Assembly: GCA_031553215.1 (NCBI GenBank)
Contig: JAVBLW010000015.1
Span: 1-58,472 of the forward strand
Direction: 5' to 3'
Origin: JAVBLW01 sp031553215
Lineage (GTDB): Bacteria; Bacillota_I; Bacilli_A; Acholeplasmatales; Anaeroplasmataceae
Length of the DNA: 58,472 nt
Shown piece by piece: positions 42,326 to 49,431 of the stretch. The notes below the pieces were generated by a model. That model was not told the origin of the DNA. It did not search any database and saw only the letters and a program-made list of their open reading frames with translations. The translations under genes were made by a program, and so were the position numbers. Each line of letters starts with the position of its first letter. The first letter of the stretch is position 1.

Positions 42326-43318
42326 ATGAAAAAATATAATATTGCTATTGTTGGAGCAACTGGACTTGTTGGTTCAACATTTATAAAAGTTTTAGAAGAA
42401 TATAATTTTCCTGCTGCTAATATTAAAATGTTAGCATCTGCTAGAAGTGCAGGAACAAAATTATCATGTTTAGGAAAAGAATGGGTAGTTGAAGAATTAA
42501 CAGAAAACTCATTTGAAGGAGTAGAAATAGCTTTATTTAGTGCTGGTGGAGATACTAGTAAGAAATTTGCTCCTATTGCAGTAGCTGCAGGTGCGACTGT
42601 TATTGATAACTCAAGTGCATGGAGACAAGATTTAGATAAGGGATTAGTTGTACCAGAAGTAAATATTGATGATGTTAAAATGAATAAAATTATTGCAAAT
42701 CCAAATTGTTCTACTATCCAATCAATATTACCAGTTAAGGCTTTAGATGAAAAATATGGAGTAAATAGAATTGTTTATACAACATATCAAGCTGTATCTG
42801 GTTCTGGTATGAAAGGTAAGAATGATTTAATTAGAACTAAAGCAGGAGAAAAACCAGAATTTTATCCTTATGATATAAGTCAAACTTGTATTCCAGAAAT
42901 TGATGTATTCACAGAAAATGGATATACAAAAGAAGAAATGAAAATGGTTAATGAAACAAGAAAAATGTTACATAAACCAGAACTTCCTATTTCTGCAACA
43001 TGTGTAAGAGTTCCTGTTGCAAATAGTCATGCTGTTTCAATAATGATGGAATTAGACAAAGAATTTACTTTAGAAGACATTAGAAGTACACTTAGCAGTT
43101 TTGAAGGAATTAAAGTTGTTGATGATGTAACTAATCACGGTTATCCAGTTGCTACTATGTCAAATGGTACAGATTTTGTATATGTAGGTCGTATAAGACG
43201 AGATTTATCTTGTAAAAATGGAATCTTATTATACTGTGTAGCGGATAACATTCGTAAAGGTGCTGCAGCTAATGCTGTTCAAATTGCACTTAAAATGATA
43301 GAAAAGAATTTATTATAG
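42326..43318 (+). CDS. asd: Aspartate-semialdehyde dehydrogenase
   Basis: The 330-aa enzyme reduces aspartyl phosphate to the semialdehyde shared by lysine, methionine and threonine synthesis. NADP site is VGATGLVGSTFIKVL (~9-23); FSAGGDTSKKFAP is present. The active-site Cys is in ANPNCSTIQ, and QAVSGSGMKG and CVRVPVANSHAVSI (substrate His) follow. GGAGA precedes the ATG; lysC follows after 10 nt. Its place behind the lysine riboswitch puts the whole aspartate entry under lysine control. Confidence 0.96.
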   Translation: MKKYNIAIVGATGLVGSTFIKVLEEYNFPAANIKMLASARSAGTKLSCLGKEWVVEELTENSFEGVEIALFSAGGDTSKKFAPIAVAAGATVIDNSSAWRQDLDKGLVVPEVNIDDVKMNKIIANPNCSTIQSILPVKALDEKYGVNRIVYTTYQAVSGSGMKGKNDLIRTKAGEKPEFYPYDISQTCIPEIDVFTENGYTKEEMKMVNETRKMLHKPELPISATCVRVPVANSHAVSIMMELDKEFTLEDIRSTLSSFEGIKVVDDVTNHGYPVATMSNGTDFVYVGRIRRDLSCKNGILLYCVADNIRKGAAANAVQIALKMIEKNLL

Positions 43319-43328
43319 GAGAATGTAA

Positions 43329-44645
43329 ATGTTAGTTGTTACAAAGTTTGGTGGTTCTTCACTATCTTGTGCGAGCCAATTTAAAAAGGTTAAAGATATC
43401 ATTACTAGTAATGAAAATAGAAAAGTGGTTGTGGTATCAGCTCTTGGTAAAAGAGAATCATCAGATACAAAAATAACTGACTTATTATATATCATTCATG
43501 CTCATTTGAAATATAGTGTTGCTATTGATGATGTATGGAATTTACTTTATTCTAGATTTGTTGAAGTTAAAAATGATCTTAAAATCAATTATGATATTGA
43601 ATCAGATTTAGAAGAACTTAAGAATAGCTTAACAAAGAATACAAGTGATGCTTATTTAGTTAGTAGAGGGGAATACTTAACTGCTAAATTAATGAGTAGC
43701 TATTTAGGATTTGAGTTTGTTGATGCAAAAGATTTAATAGTTTTTAATTATGATGGAACTATAAATTATGAATTTACTGAAGCAAAGGTAAATGATAATT
43801 TTAATGCTAGTGGAATAGTTGTTCCTGGATTTTATGGAGCTTATCCTAATGGTGAAATAAAACTTTTATCTCGTGGTGGAAGTGATGTTACTGGTTCAAT
43901 CTTAGCGAAGTCTTTAAATGCTAATATATATGAAAACTGGACAGATGTTTCAGGAATAATGATGGCTGATCCTAGACTTGTTAATAATCCAAAAGTTGTT
44001 AAAGAATTAACATATGAGGAATTAAGAGAATTATCTTATATGGGAGCTAATGTTTTACATGAGGAGACTATTTTCCCTATTCAAGCATTAGATATTCCTA
44101 TAAATATTAAGAATACTAATTCTCCTAATGACGAAGGTACATATATTAGATCTAAATGTACAGATACTTCAAGTATAATAACGGGTATTGCTGGTAAAAA
44201 AGATTTCTTAGCAATTTCAATTTATAAGAAACATATGTCAAATGAAGTTGGATTTTTAAAGAAAGTATTAACGGTTTTAGAAAAGTATAATATAAGTATT
44301 GAACATGTACCGACAGGAATTGATAATGTTAGTGTCGTTGTGTCAAAAGAACAACTTGAAAGAAATCTTCATAAGATTTGTGAAGATATAAAAAATTCTT
44401 CAAATGCAGACATGGTTGAAGTAAGTGAGCCAATGGCATTAATTGCAATTGTTGGTCGTAATATGGTTGGTAAAAAAGGATTATCCGGTAGAATATTTGA
44501 AATTTTTGGAAGAAATGACATTAATATTAAGATGATTGCTCAAGGTCCAGAAGAAATAAATATAATTGTAGGGGTAGAAAATATTGCCTATGAAAGTACT
44601 ATAAAGACCCTTTATAATGAATTACAAAAGATAAATGAAAAGTAG
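43329..44645 (+). CDS. lysC: Aspartokinase
   Basis: The 438-aa kinase phosphorylates aspartate, the first step. It has VTKFGGSSLSCASQF at the N-terminus (KFGGSS motif), VVVVSALGKR, VVPGFYGAYPNGEIKLLSRGGSDVTGSILA and ENWTDVSGIMMADPRLV. Two C-terminal ACT domains (~300-435) with SIEHVPTGIDNVSVVV and INIKMIAQGPEEINIIVGV suggest feedback inhibition. The gene ends the riboswitch operon. No second aspartokinase is in the window. Confidence 0.96.
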   Translation: MLVVTKFGGSSLSCASQFKKVKDIITSNENRKVVVVSALGKRESSDTKITDLLYIIHAHLKYSVAIDDVWNLLYSRFVEVKNDLKINYDIESDLEELKNSLTKNTSDAYLVSRGEYLTAKLMSSYLGFEFVDAKDLIVFNYDGTINYEFTEAKVNDNFNASGIVVPGFYGAYPNGEIKLLSRGGSDVTGSILAKSLNANIYENWTDVSGIMMADPRLVNNPKVVKELTYEELRELSYMGANVLHEETIFPIQALDIPINIKNTNSPNDEGTYIRSKCTDTSSIITGIAGKKDFLAISIYKKHMSNEVGFLKKVLTVLEKYNISIEHVPTGIDNVSVVVSKEQLERNLHKICEDIKNSSNADMVEVSEPMALIAIVGRNMVGKKGLSGRIFEIFGRNDINIKMIAQGPEEINIIVGVENIAYESTIKTLYNELQKINEK

Positions 44646-44662
44646 CCAATGGTTACTTTTCT
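44638..44662 (+). terminator. Terminator of the lysine operon
   Basis: AAAAGTAGCC and GGTTACTTTT pair across AAT and lead into a T/C-rich run; the stem overlaps the lysC stop. Confidence 0.8.
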
Positions 44663-44733
44663 TTCTTTATAAAAAAATGTTTCTTTTTATTAAAAATGTG
44701 ATAAACTATATTTAATATAAGGAGATGGAATTT

Positions 44734-45429
44734 ATGAAATCACCAATTAAAGATTATTTATTTTGGATAAAGGTATTTGCATCAGCGGTTTTATTTGTGT
44801 TTGGATTATTTATTTTCTTTGATAAGGAGTTAGGAACAAAATTTGTTGTTACTGTAAGTGGTGCAGCAATCTTGATTTTTGCGTTAATTAGGATATACCC
44901 AATTATTAAATCAAAACAACCACAGGAATATAAAACGATGATAGTTGTAGAAATAGTTGTTAATGTAATTATTGGAATTTTATTAACATATGTTGGTATC
45001 ACTCATCAAAAGGGTGATGGTAATAATGCATTTAATGAATTCATAGTTGAAAAATATCGTTTTCTTCTGGGTGTTGTATTGTATGCACGTGGGGTTATAT
45101 ATTTTGTTGGTATAACTTTTATGAAGAGTGAAGGAACAAAGATAAAATTTATTGTTCACATTTGTTTACTAACAATTGGAGTGGTTTGTTTTGCTAGAAA
45201 AATAGAAGTTCGCGATCTATCTTTATTAGTTGCTGCTATATCATTACTTGCTTTTGGATATTTAGCATTAGATAGTGGTATAACATATAATAACTATCAT
45301 AATAACAAAAAGAAAGAAAAACAGGTGGACGTATCAAAGGAAGATACAAAATCTGATGAAGTTTATGAAAAAGATGAACCAGTTGTTGGTATTGAAGAAG
45401 AAATCGGAGATAGACCAACTGTAAATTAA
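44734..45429 (+). CDS. Six-helix membrane protein with acidic C-terminal tail
   Basis: The 231-aa product has six hydrophobic helices between residues ~10 and 185 (for example FWIKVFASAVLFVFGLFIFF and MIVVEIVVNVIIGILLTYVG). A cytosolic tail of ~40 residues is rich in Lys then Asp/Glu. The layout resembles small HdeD/DUF308-like membrane proteins, but I see no signature. The start MKSPIKDY at 44734 is chosen because GGAGATGG ends ~5 nt before it; the upstream ATG at 44725 overlaps the ribosome binding site. Its own terminator follows. Confidence 0.75.
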   Translation: MKSPIKDYLFWIKVFASAVLFVFGLFIFFDKELGTKFVVTVSGAAILIFALIRIYPIIKSKQPQEYKTMIVVEIVVNVIIGILLTYVGITHQKGDGNNAFNEFIVEKYRFLLGVVLYARGVIYFVGITFMKSEGTKIKFIVHICLLTIGVVCFARKIEVRDLSLLVAAISLLAFGYLALDSGITYNNYHNNKKKEKQVDVSKEDTKSDEVYEKDEPVVGIEEEIGDRPTVN

Positions 45430-45433
45430 GAAT

Positions 45434-45464
45434 CGAGACTATGCTTGCATAGTTTTTTTCTTTA
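45434..45464 (+). terminator. Terminator of the six-helix membrane protein gene
   Basis: ACTATG and CATAGT pair across CTTG and are followed by T7. Confidence 0.85.
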
Positions 45465-45532
45465 CAAAATAAAAAAATATGATATAATAGTAGTGTTAAT
45501 TTTAAAAAATGGATTTTGGAGAATGAAAGTAT

Positions 45533-45584
45533 AGGAGGAGCAGATTTCCTACATGCATGCATGTGTCTCCGTCTGCGCGTATCT
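45533..45584 (+). promoter_or_regulatory. Displaced ribosome binding site and foreign-looking leader of trigger factor
   Basis: A strong AGGAGGAG (45533-45540) is followed by CAGATTTCCT, but the family start codon comes only at 45585. The 34 nt between (45551-45584) are unusually GC-rich (CTCCGTCTGCGCG) and contain the perfect palindrome ACATGCATGCATGT (45551-45564). Removing these 34 nt places the ATG 10 nt after the AGGAG, a normal layout. CTA occurs at both junctions. This looks like an insertion. Confidence 0.7.
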
Positions 45585-46871
45585 ATGGTAGTTGAAAATG
45601 TATCGAAAAGTCGTGTAAAAGTAATATTTGATGTAACTGCACAAGAATTTGATAGTGCATTAGATGAAGCTTTTAATATTGCAAATGAAAAAGTAACTAT
45701 AAAAGGATTCAGAAAAGGTAAAGCACCTAGAAATGTTTTTGAAAAGAATTATGGAGTTGAATCTTTATATGATGAAGCTTTAAATGTTGTTTTAAATAGC
45801 AAAGTAAAAGAAATATATAATGATGAAGAATTGGTTAAAAAAATGTGTAGCCAATTTGAACCAAATATTGAATCTAAGGATTTTGGACAAGGAAAAGATT
45901 TCCAAGTATCTTTATCTTTTGATATTTATCCAGAATTTGAATTACCTGTGTATAAAGGATTAGAAGTTGCAAAAGCTAATTATGAAGTAGATGTAAATGA
46001 ACTTAATGCAGCTTTACGTCAAATTTTAGCACAAGCTGCTACTATTCAAGTTAAGCAAGAACAAGTTGTTAATACAGGAGATATTGCTGTATTTGACTTT
46101 GTTGGTTCTATTGATGGTGTAGAATTCCAAGGTGGAAGTGCTGAAAACTATGAATTAACTATAGGTTCAGGACAATTTATTCCAGGATTTGAAGATCAAA
46201 TGATTGGAATGAAGAATGGTGAAACTAAGGATGTTAATGTTACATTCCCAGAAAACTATCAAGCAGAAGACTTAGCTGGAAAACCTGCCGTTTTCAAAGT
46301 AACTTTACATGAAGTAAAAGAAGAAATTTTACCTGAATTGACAGATGAATATGTTGTTTCATTGAATATGGATGGAATTAAAACAGTAGAACAATTAAAG
46401 GCAACTAAAACTGAAGAATTAAAGAAAAATAAAGAAACATCTGAAAAAGATCGTCAAATTGATACTTTAATTAATAAAATTTTAGATAATACTGTTGTTG
46501 ATATTCCTCAATCATTGATTGATGAAAATGTTAAACGTTTCAAATCTCAATATGAGCAACAAGCAAAAATGTATAATATTCCATTTGAAACATTCTTAAG
46601 TTTCATGAATATGACAATGGAACAATTTAACAAGAATGCTTTAGAACAAGGTAAACGTCAAACTTTATTCAGTTTAGTTATGAATAAGTTAATTGAAGTT
46701 GAAAATTTAACTCCAACTAAAGAAGAAATAGAAGCAAGAGCTGAAAAAGATTTAGCTAACAGTAAATCTACAAAAGAACAATTAGTTGCTCAAAACTTTA
46801 ATTCTTACTATTCAGAATTATCTTATAATAAGGTAATGGACTTAATTTTAAGCAACGCAAAAGAAGTATAG
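45585..46871 (+). CDS. tig: Trigger factor (ribosome-associated chaperone, PPIase)
   Basis: The ~428-aa chaperone binds nascent chains at the ribosome exit. N-terminal ribosome-binding domain: VVENVSKSRVKVIFDVTAQEF and the signature GFRKGKAPRNVF (~41-52). FKBP-type PPIase domain: AVFDFVGSIDGVEFQGGSAENYELTIGSGQFIPGFEDQMIGMKNGE (~160-215). The C-terminal helical arms follow. The start MVVENVSK is chosen by family length. An in-frame ATG at 45561 would add MCLRLRVS, and no ribosome binding site lies directly before either. Lon is encoded next but has its own promoter. Confidence 0.95.
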   Translation: MVVENVSKSRVKVIFDVTAQEFDSALDEAFNIANEKVTIKGFRKGKAPRNVFEKNYGVESLYDEALNVVLNSKVKEIYNDEELVKKMCSQFEPNIESKDFGQGKDFQVSLSFDIYPEFELPVYKGLEVAKANYEVDVNELNAALRQILAQAATIQVKQEQVVNTGDIAVFDFVGSIDGVEFQGGSAENYELTIGSGQFIPGFEDQMIGMKNGETKDVNVTFPENYQAEDLAGKPAVFKVTLHEVKEEILPELTDEYVVSLNMDGIKTVEQLKATKTEELKKNKETSEKDRQIDTLINKILDNTVVDIPQSLIDENVKRFKSQYEQQAKMYNIPFETFLSFMNMTMEQFNKNALEQGKRQTLFSLVMNKLIEVENLTPTKEEIEARAEKDLANSKSTKEQLVAQNFNSYYSELSYNKVMDLILSNAKEV

Positions 46872-46878
46872 TTATAAA

Positions 46879-46912
46879 ATAGGAGTGCTAATAAAGTATT
46901 CCTTTTTTTATC
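46879..46912 (+). terminator. Terminator after tig
   Basis: AGGAGTGCTAATA and TATTCCTT-type arms form an imperfect stem followed by T7. Confidence 0.6.
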
Positions 46913-46945
46913 AAAAAATGTGTGAAAATATGTAAGTTGCAAATA

Positions 46946-46988
46946 AATTGGCAAACTGCTTGCAATTGTGCCAATTATGTTGTATTAT
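46946..46988 (+). promoter_or_regulatory. lon promoter with an inverted repeat
   Basis: TTGCAA (46960-46965), a 17-nt spacer and TATTAT (46983-46988). AATTGGCA (46946-46953) and TGCCAATT (46969-46976) are perfect inverted arms 15 nt apart that bracket the -35. It does not match CIRCE or CtsR sites. Possible operator of an unknown stress regulator. Confidence 0.55.
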
Positions 46989-47029
46989 ATACTTGCGCAT
47001 AAAGCGGAAAATCCAAAAGAGGTGATTTT

Positions 47030-49342
47030 ATGGAAGATTTTGAAATGAATGGTTTACCTGCCATTGCTGTAAGAGGTGTAATTCCAATTCCAAATAATGA
47101 ATTTCGTATTGAAATAGGTAGAGAAATTTCATTAAAAGCCTTAGAACTATGTGAAAAAAAATATGATAATGAAGTAATTTTATTAATTCAAAAAAATCCA
47201 ATCTTAACTGATGTAGAATCAAAAGATTTAGAAACTATAGGTGTTAAAGCAAAACTTACTTTAAAACTTAAATTACCAAATAATAATTTTAAAGTAAAAT
47301 TTAGAATTCTTGAAAGAGTAAAAATTGAAAGCTTTGTATCTACTAAGCCTTGCTTCATGGTTGAAACTTCTTCTTATCCAACATTTATTGGAGATTCGAC
47401 AGAAGAAACTGCTTTAGTTAGAACTGTTATAAATGAAGTTTCAAAAAATGCTCAATTAGTATTAAACAATGCTGATGATGTGTTAAGAATTATTCAATTA
47501 GGTGTAACTGCAGATGAAGTTACTGATGTTATTGCTGATCATTTAAAGAATGTTGAATTTAAATATAAATATTTATCTGAACAAAGTTTAATAAAAAGAA
47601 TGGAATTTATTTTAGAAGATATTGCTAGAGAAAAACAAATCGGCGATATTGAAAACAAAATTAATCAAGAAGTAAAAAAGAACATTGATGAAAGTCAAAA
47701 AGAATACTATCTTCGTGAAAAAATGAAAGTGATTCAAAATGAGCTTGGTGATAAAGCAAGACAAGATCAAGAAGTTGATGATTTAAAAGAAAAAATCATG
47801 AATGCTAAAATGCCGAAAAAGATAGAAGAAAAAGCATTACAAGAATTACAAAGATATTCTCAAACTTCTGTTCAAATGGCAGAATCTAATATACTAAAAG
47901 CATATTTAGACTTCTTAGTAGCTCTACCATGGAATAATGCAAGTGAAGATGTTAATGATCTTACTAAAGTTAGTGAATCATTAAATGAAAATCATTATTC
48001 TTTAGATAAAGTTAAAGATAGAATACTTGAATATTTGTCAGTAAAAATTATGACAAACCGTAATCCTCAAACAATCCTTTGTTTAGTAGGACCTCCTGGT
48101 GTAGGTAAAACTTCTTTAGCTAGTAGCATTGCAAAAGCTTTAGGAAGAAAATTTGTTAAACAATCATTAGGTGGTATATCTGATGAAAGTGAAATAAGAG
48201 GACATAGAAGAACATATATTGGAGCATTACCTGGACGTATTACTAAAGGTATGAAAGATGCTGGTACAATTAATCCTGTTTTCTTATTAGATGAAATTGA
48301 CAAAATGTCTTCAAACTATCGTGGAGATCCAGCTAGTGCTATGCTAGAGGTATTAGATCCTGAACAAAATTCGCATTTTAGTGATAATTATGTAGAAGAA
48401 GAATATGATTTAAGCCAAGTATTATTTATTACAACGGCTAATGATTTGTCAACAATACCTGCTCCGCTACGTGATAGAATGGAAATTGTAGAATTAAGTT
48501 CATATACTGAATTTGAAAAATATAATATTGCTAGAAAGCATTTAATTGATCGTCAATTAGAAATTCATGGTATTGATTCTAAACGATTTGAAATATCTGA
48601 AGAAGCTTTATATGCAATAATTCAACATTATACTAGAGAAGCTGGAGTTCGTGAACTTAACCGTGTAATCGGTACATTAGTTAGAAAATCAGTTAAAAAA
48701 ATATTGATAGAAAAGACTGATAAGGTTTCTATTACTGTAGATAATTTACAAGAATTTTTAGGAAGAATAAAATACTTCAATAATTTAAATCGCAATGAAG
48801 ATCAAGTTGGTATTGTTACTGGATTAGCATATACACAATTTGGTGGAGATACTCTTGATATTGAAGTTACTTACTATAAAGGAAAAGGTGGATTAGTCTT
48901 AACTGGTAAACTTGGAGATGTTATGAAGGAAAGTGCACAAGCAGCATTAAGCTTTGTAAAATCTCATGCTGATACTTTTAAAATAGATCCGTTGTTATTC
49001 TCAGAAAATGATATACATATTCACGTTCCAGAAGGTGCAGTTCCAAAGGATGGACCATCTGCAGGAGTTACAATGACTACGGCTATTGTAAGTGCTTTAA
49101 CAGGAAGAAAAGTTGATTCTCATTTAGGTATGACAGGTGAAATTACTTTAAGAGGAACTGTTTTACCAATTGGTGGATTAAAAGAAAAGGCTATTGCAGC
49201 TCATAGAAGTGGTTTAAAAACAATTATGATTCCTCAGGAAAATGCAAAAGATGTGGAAGATATTCCTTTAGAGGTAGTATCGAATCTAGAAATTATTCCA
49301 GTTAAAAATGTAATGGAAGTAATAAATAGAGCATTAGTTTAA
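47030..49342 (+). CDS. lon: ATP-dependent protease Lon
   Basis: The 770-aa AAA+ serine protease degrades misfolded and regulatory proteins. It has an N-terminal substrate domain (~1-200), a coiled linker, and the AAA module with Walker A GPPGVGKTS (~350), Walker B FLLDEIDK and sensor TTANDL. The protease domain has the Ser-Lys dyad Ser677 (KDGPSAGVTM) and Lys720 (GGLKEKAIAAHR), spaced 43 residues apart as in E. coli Lon (679/722). GAGGTG precedes the ATG. It follows trigger factor, a frequent protein-quality pairing. Confidence 0.97.
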   Translation: MEDFEMNGLPAIAVRGVIPIPNNEFRIEIGREISLKALELCEKKYDNEVILLIQKNPILTDVESKDLETIGVKAKLTLKLKLPNNNFKVKFRILERVKIESFVSTKPCFMVETSSYPTFIGDSTEETALVRTVINEVSKNAQLVLNNADDVLRIIQLGVTADEVTDVIADHLKNVEFKYKYLSEQSLIKRMEFILEDIAREKQIGDIENKINQEVKKNIDESQKEYYLREKMKVIQNELGDKARQDQEVDDLKEKIMNAKMPKKIEEKALQELQRYSQTSVQMAESNILKAYLDFLVALPWNNASEDVNDLTKVSESLNENHYSLDKVKDRILEYLSVKIMTNRNPQTILCLVGPPGVGKTSLASSIAKALGRKFVKQSLGGISDESEIRGHRRTYIGALPGRITKGMKDAGTINPVFLLDEIDKMSSNYRGDPASAMLEVLDPEQNSHFSDNYVEEEYDLSQVLFITTANDLSTIPAPLRDRMEIVELSSYTEFEKYNIARKHLIDRQLEIHGIDSKRFEISEEALYAIIQHYTREAGVRELNRVIGTLVRKSVKKILIEKTDKVSITVDNLQEFLGRIKYFNNLNRNEDQVGIVTGLAYTQFGGDTLDIEVTYYKGKGGLVLTGKLGDVMKESAQAALSFVKSHADTFKIDPLLFSENDIHIHVPEGAVPKDGPSAGVTMTTAIVSALTGRKVDSHLGMTGEITLRGTVLPIGGLKEKAIAAHRSGLKTIMIPQENAKDVEDIPLEVVSNLEIIPVKNVMEVINRALV

Positions 49343-49345
49343 TAG

Positions 49346-49370
49346 GCAGTGTCTTAGGACACTGCTTTTC
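49346..49370 (+). terminator. Terminator of lon
   Basis: GCAGTGTC and GACACTGC form an 8-bp stem followed by TTTTC. Confidence 0.85.
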
Positions 49371-49431
49371 TCTATATTTTAATTGATATAAAGTGATTTT
49401 CATTATATACTATATGAAAGGTGTGATATAA

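Noticed and set aside
46879..46895. GAGTGCTAA resembling half of a CIRCE element before lon
   Set aside because: The other half at the correct spacing is missing and the bases form part of the tig terminator stem.
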